From the NCBI GenBank assembly GCA_903881475.1, contig CAIRTK010000066.1, positions 1-64,000 of the forward strand: a stretch of 64,000 nucleotides of DNA. The letters are read 5' to 3'. The notes under the pieces are model-generated. The model made no database searches and was not told the origin of the DNA. It worked only from the letters and a program-made list of their open reading frames with translations. Made by a program: the position numbers and the translations under genes. Each line of letters starts with the position of its first letter. Position 1 is the stretch's first letter. Origin of the DNA: an uncultured Opitutia bacterium. GTDB taxonomy: Bacteria; Verrucomicrobiota; Verrucomicrobiia; Opitutales; Opitutaceae. Below are positions 61,792 through 64,000 of this stretch, one piece after another.

Positions 61792-64000
61792 GTGTCCGCC
61801 CGCCCGCCTGTGCCGCCGTTCCGCTTCCGTCTCGAGTTCCCGCCCGAGCTGCCCATCAGCGCGCGGGCCGAGGAGATCGTCGCGGCCATCCAGGCGCACC
61901 CGGTGGTGATCCTCGCGGGCGAGACGGGCTCGGGCAAGACCACGCAGATTCCCAAGATGTGCCTCGCCGCCGGCCGCGGCACGGCCGGGCGCATCGCCTG
62001 CACGCAGCCCCGCCGCGTGGCGGCCCTCTCCATCTCGCGCCGCGTGGCTGAGGAGCTCGGTGTGACCTGGGGCCGCGAGGTCGGCTGCAAGATCCGCTTC
62101 AGCGACCAGACCACGCCCGCGACCGTCATCAAGTTCCTCACCGACGGCATGCTGCTGGCCGAGGTGCAGGGCGACCCGCTGCTGCGCGACTACGACACGC
62201 TGATCATCGACGAAGCGCACGAGCGCTCGCTCAACATCGACTTTCTCCTCGGGCACCTCCGCACGCTGCGGTACAAGCGGCCCGAGCTGAAGATCATCAT
62301 CACGTCGGCGACCATCGACACCGAGATGTTCAGCCAGGCGTTCGACGGCGCGCCGGTGCTGAAGGTCGAGGGCCGCACGTACCCCGTCGAGGTCATCTAT
62401 GCGCCGCTGGACTCGCTTGGGTCCGACGCCGCGGAAGGCGATGAACGGGAGTCCAAGGCCGAGGCACTGCATTACATCGACGGCGCGGTGGAGGCGGTGG
62501 AACGCATCGTCCGCGAGAGCACCGGGGGCGACGTCCTGGTGTTCATGCCGAGCGAGCGCGATATCCGCGAGGCCGCCGACCTGCTCGAATCGAGAATCCA
62601 AAATCAAAAATCCAAAATTGAGATCGTGCCGCTGTTCGGCCGGCTCTCCAACGCCGAGCAGCAGCGGGTGTTCTCCCCGACCCAGCGCCGGAAGATCGTC
62701 ATCGCGACGAACATCGCGGAAACCTCGCTCACGATCCCCGGCATCCGCTTCGTCGTCGACACCGGCCTGGCCCGGCTCAGCCGCTACTCGCCGCAGGCGC
62801 GCACGCGGCGGCTGCCGATCGAGCCGGTGGCGCAGTCGAGCGCCGACCAGCGGAAGGGCCGGTGCGGCCGCGTGGCGGACGGCGTATGCATCCGGCTCTA
62901 CTCGGAAAAAGACTATCTCGAGCGGCCGCGGTTCACGCAGCCGGAGATCCAGCGCGCCAACCTTGCGGACGTCATCCTGCGCCTGAAGGCATTCGGCCTG
63001 GGTGACATCGAGCGCTTCCCATTCATCAACATGCCGGCGGCGAAATCCATCCGGGCAGGTTACGGGCTGCTCGAGGAGCTCGGCGCGATCGCGCCGAGCC
63101 GGAGCAGGGAGCAGGGAGAAGGGAGAAGTGACAAAGCAGTATCCGAACCGACCGTTCCTGCTCCTTCCTCCCTGCTCCCTGCTCCGGCGTCAGCGGAGCT
63201 GACGCCCTTGGGCCGCGAACTGGCGCGGCTGCCGGTGGACCCGACCGTGGGGCGGATGATCCTGCAGGCGCGGACGGAGCACGCGCTGCGCGAGGTGCTC
63301 GTCATTGCGTCGGGCCTCTCGATCCAGGATCCGCGCGAGCGGCCGATGGACAAGCAGGCGCAGGCCGATGCGGCGCACCGGCGGTTCGCGCACCCGGACT
63401 CGGATTTCCTCACCCTGCTCAACATCTGGGAGACCTACCACGACTCGTTCGAGACGATGGCGCAGTCGAAGCTCCGCCGGTTCTGCCGCGACCATTTCCT
63501 CAGCTACACCCGGATGCGCGAGTGGCGCGACATCCACGCCCAGCTGCTCGACGTGCTGAAGGAGCGCGACGGCTTCCGCATGACCTCGGCCTTCAGCGGG
63601 CTGAAGCCGGATGACGCGAAGGCCACGGCCTTCGGCACGCCGCCGTACCGGGCGATTCATCGCAGCATCCTGGCCGGGCTGCTGGGCAATATCGCGCACC
63701 GCGACGAGGAGAACGGCGGCTACAAGGCCACGCACGACCGGCGGGTGACCCTCTTCCCGGGCTCGGTGCTGTTTGTGCGGGAGGAACCGAAACGGAAACC
63801 CGCCGCCGCGAAGGCCAGGGAGGACGGCGCGGGCCGCGGCCGCCGGGCCCCGCCGTGGCTCATGGCGGCGGAGATCATGGAGACGACGCGGCTCTACGCC
63901 CGGACGTGTGCGCGGCTCGACCCGGCGTGGGCGCTGGACCTCGGGACGCACCTGGTGCGCGTGGCGCACAGCGAGCCCTTCTGGAACGAGACCGCCGGCC
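61792..64000 (+). CDS. hrpA: ATP-dependent RNA helicase HrpA (DEAH box), C-terminus outside the window
   Basis: At least 736 residues from a GTG at 61792; no stop before the window ends. Helicase motifs are in order: I GETGSGKTTQIPK (43-55), Ia TQPRRVAALSISRRVAEEL, II DEAH (140-143), III TSATID, V TNIAETSLTIPGIRFVVDTG and VI QRKGRCGRVADG. The HA2/ratchet region follows (LTPLGRELARLPVDPTVGRM), then the OB-fold region (VLFPGSVLF), as in HrpA (about 1300 residues). Two repeat-derived in-frame inserts interrupt it, at about residues 266-277 and 436-466. An ATG at 61775 is out of frame. An RNA-processing role is expected. Confidence 0.92.
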   Translation, partial: MSARPPVPPFRFRLEFPPELPISARAEEIVAAIQAHPVVILAGETGSGKTTQIPKMCLAAGRGTAGRIACTQPRRVAALSISRRVAEELGVTWGREVGCKIRFSDQTTPATVIKFLTDGMLLAEVQGDPLLRDYDTLIIDEAHERSLNIDFLLGHLRTLRYKRPELKIIITSATIDTEMFSQAFDGAPVLKVEGRTYPVEVIYAPLDSLGSDAAEGDERESKAEALHYIDGAVEAVERIVRESTGGDVLVFMPSERDIREAADLLESRIQNQKSKIEIVPLFGRLSNAEQQRVFSPTQRRKIVIATNIAETSLTIPGIRFVVDTGLARLSRYSPQARTRRLPIEPVAQSSADQRKGRCGRVADGVCIRLYSEKDYLERPRFTQPEIQRANLADVILRLKAFGLGDIERFPFINMPAAKSIRAGYGLLEELGAIAPSRSREQGEGRSDKAVSEPTVPAPSSLLPAPASAELTPLGRELARLPVDPTVGRMILQARTEHALREVLVIASGLSIQDPRERPMDKQAQADAAHRRFAHPDSDFLTLLNIWETYHDSFETMAQSKLRRFCRDHFLSYTRMREWRDIHAQLLDVLKERDGFRMTSAFSGLKPDDAKATAFGTPPYRAIHRSILAGLLGNIAHRDEENGGYKATHDRRVTLFPGSVLFVREEPKRKPAAAKAREDGAGRGRRAPPWLMAAEIMETTRLYARTCARLDPAWALDLGTHLVRVAHSEPFWNETAG
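62587..62623 (+). repeat. AT-rich repeat-like insert inside hrpA
   Basis: An AT-rich stretch (core ATCCAAAATCAAAAATCCAA) within a gene of very high GC encodes RIQNQKSKIE between two conserved helicase segments. The ATCCAAAATC unit is repeated with one variation. The reading frame is kept. Confidence 0.6.
63098..63188. repeat. Palindromic element inserted in frame inside hrpA
   Basis: A perfect 21-base inverted repeat (63098-63118 with 63168-63188; core GGAGCAGGGAGCAGGGAG) with a 49-base centre. It encodes about 30 residues rich in Ser, Arg, Glu and Pro between LLEELGAIAPS and AELTPLGRELA, a joint that is normally short in HrpA. The frame is kept through the element. Confidence 0.8.

Noticed and set aside
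1-64000. CRISPR arrays, tRNA and rRNA genes
   Set aside because: No regularly spaced identical repeats and no recognisable tRNA or rRNA sequence were seen while reading the gaps; a dedicated covariance-model search was not possible.

Overview
The window is GC-rich, densely coded bacterial chromosome. Gene content points to Verrucomicrobiota, most likely Opitutaceae: Opitutus-type TonB-dependent receptors, a DUF4450-like six-hairpin glycosidase, a DUF3300/DUF2950 secreted pair, and many palindromic intergenic repeats. This placement is inferred from gene content; no rRNA is present. I recognised no tRNA, rRNA or CRISPR array.

Layout. (1) 0-0.3 kb: 3' end of an IS3-family element abutting the last ~50 codons of a copper amine oxidase gene. 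(2) 0.55-9.6 kb: an overlapping RND efflux operon (adaptor, two RND pumps, outer-membrane channel). (3) 9.8-14.6 kb: a four-gene ABC-type tripartite exporter (ATPase, HlyD-like adaptor, outer-membrane channel, FtsX/DevC-like permease). (4) 14.8-16.2 kb: a MocD-like desaturase with its Rieske ferredoxin. (5) 16.2-33.8 kb: a carbohydrate and stress island with a six-hairpin glycosidase, CBM48 protein, alpha-glucan phosphorylase, phosphoglucomutase, PRC-barrel, transaldolase (frameshifted at a C9 tract), CsbD, a free-standing metal-binding peptide, a P1B ATPase, and a phosphoketolase truncated by fusion to a headless proton-type P-ATPase. (6) 33.8-37.8 kb: secreted DUF3300 and DUF2950 proteins, Gpt, a cytochrome c. 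(7) 38-53 kb: an AraC regulator, two paralogous TonB receptors, an NMT1/THI5-type ABC importer and an FAD oxidase, divergent from a CodA-like amidohydrolase, DUF2165, two creatininase-family proteins (one without metal ligands) and a Rid protein. (8) 53-64 kb: housekeeping and hypothetical genes, ending in hrpA, which leaves the window.

Two features stand out. A 14-bp motif, GGGTWWCRCCCCAT, occurs four times, each time in the sense orientation upstream of a gene (ABC exporter, PRC-barrel, CsbD, VOC protein). In three copies a TAnnnT -10-like hexamer starts exactly 23 nt past the motif end, so these look like co-regulated promoters of the exporter and stress island. The 38-53 kb locus looks like an uptake and degradation system for an unidentified, probably nitrogen-containing heterocyclic compound; its creatininase pseudoenzyme partner and Arg-less Rid protein set it apart from pathways I know.

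Genome decay is also visible: the IS-cut amine oxidase, the phosphoketolase/P-ATPase deletion joint, the poly-C frameshift in transaldolase, several families of dispersed palindromes, and two such repeats lying in frame inside hrpA.
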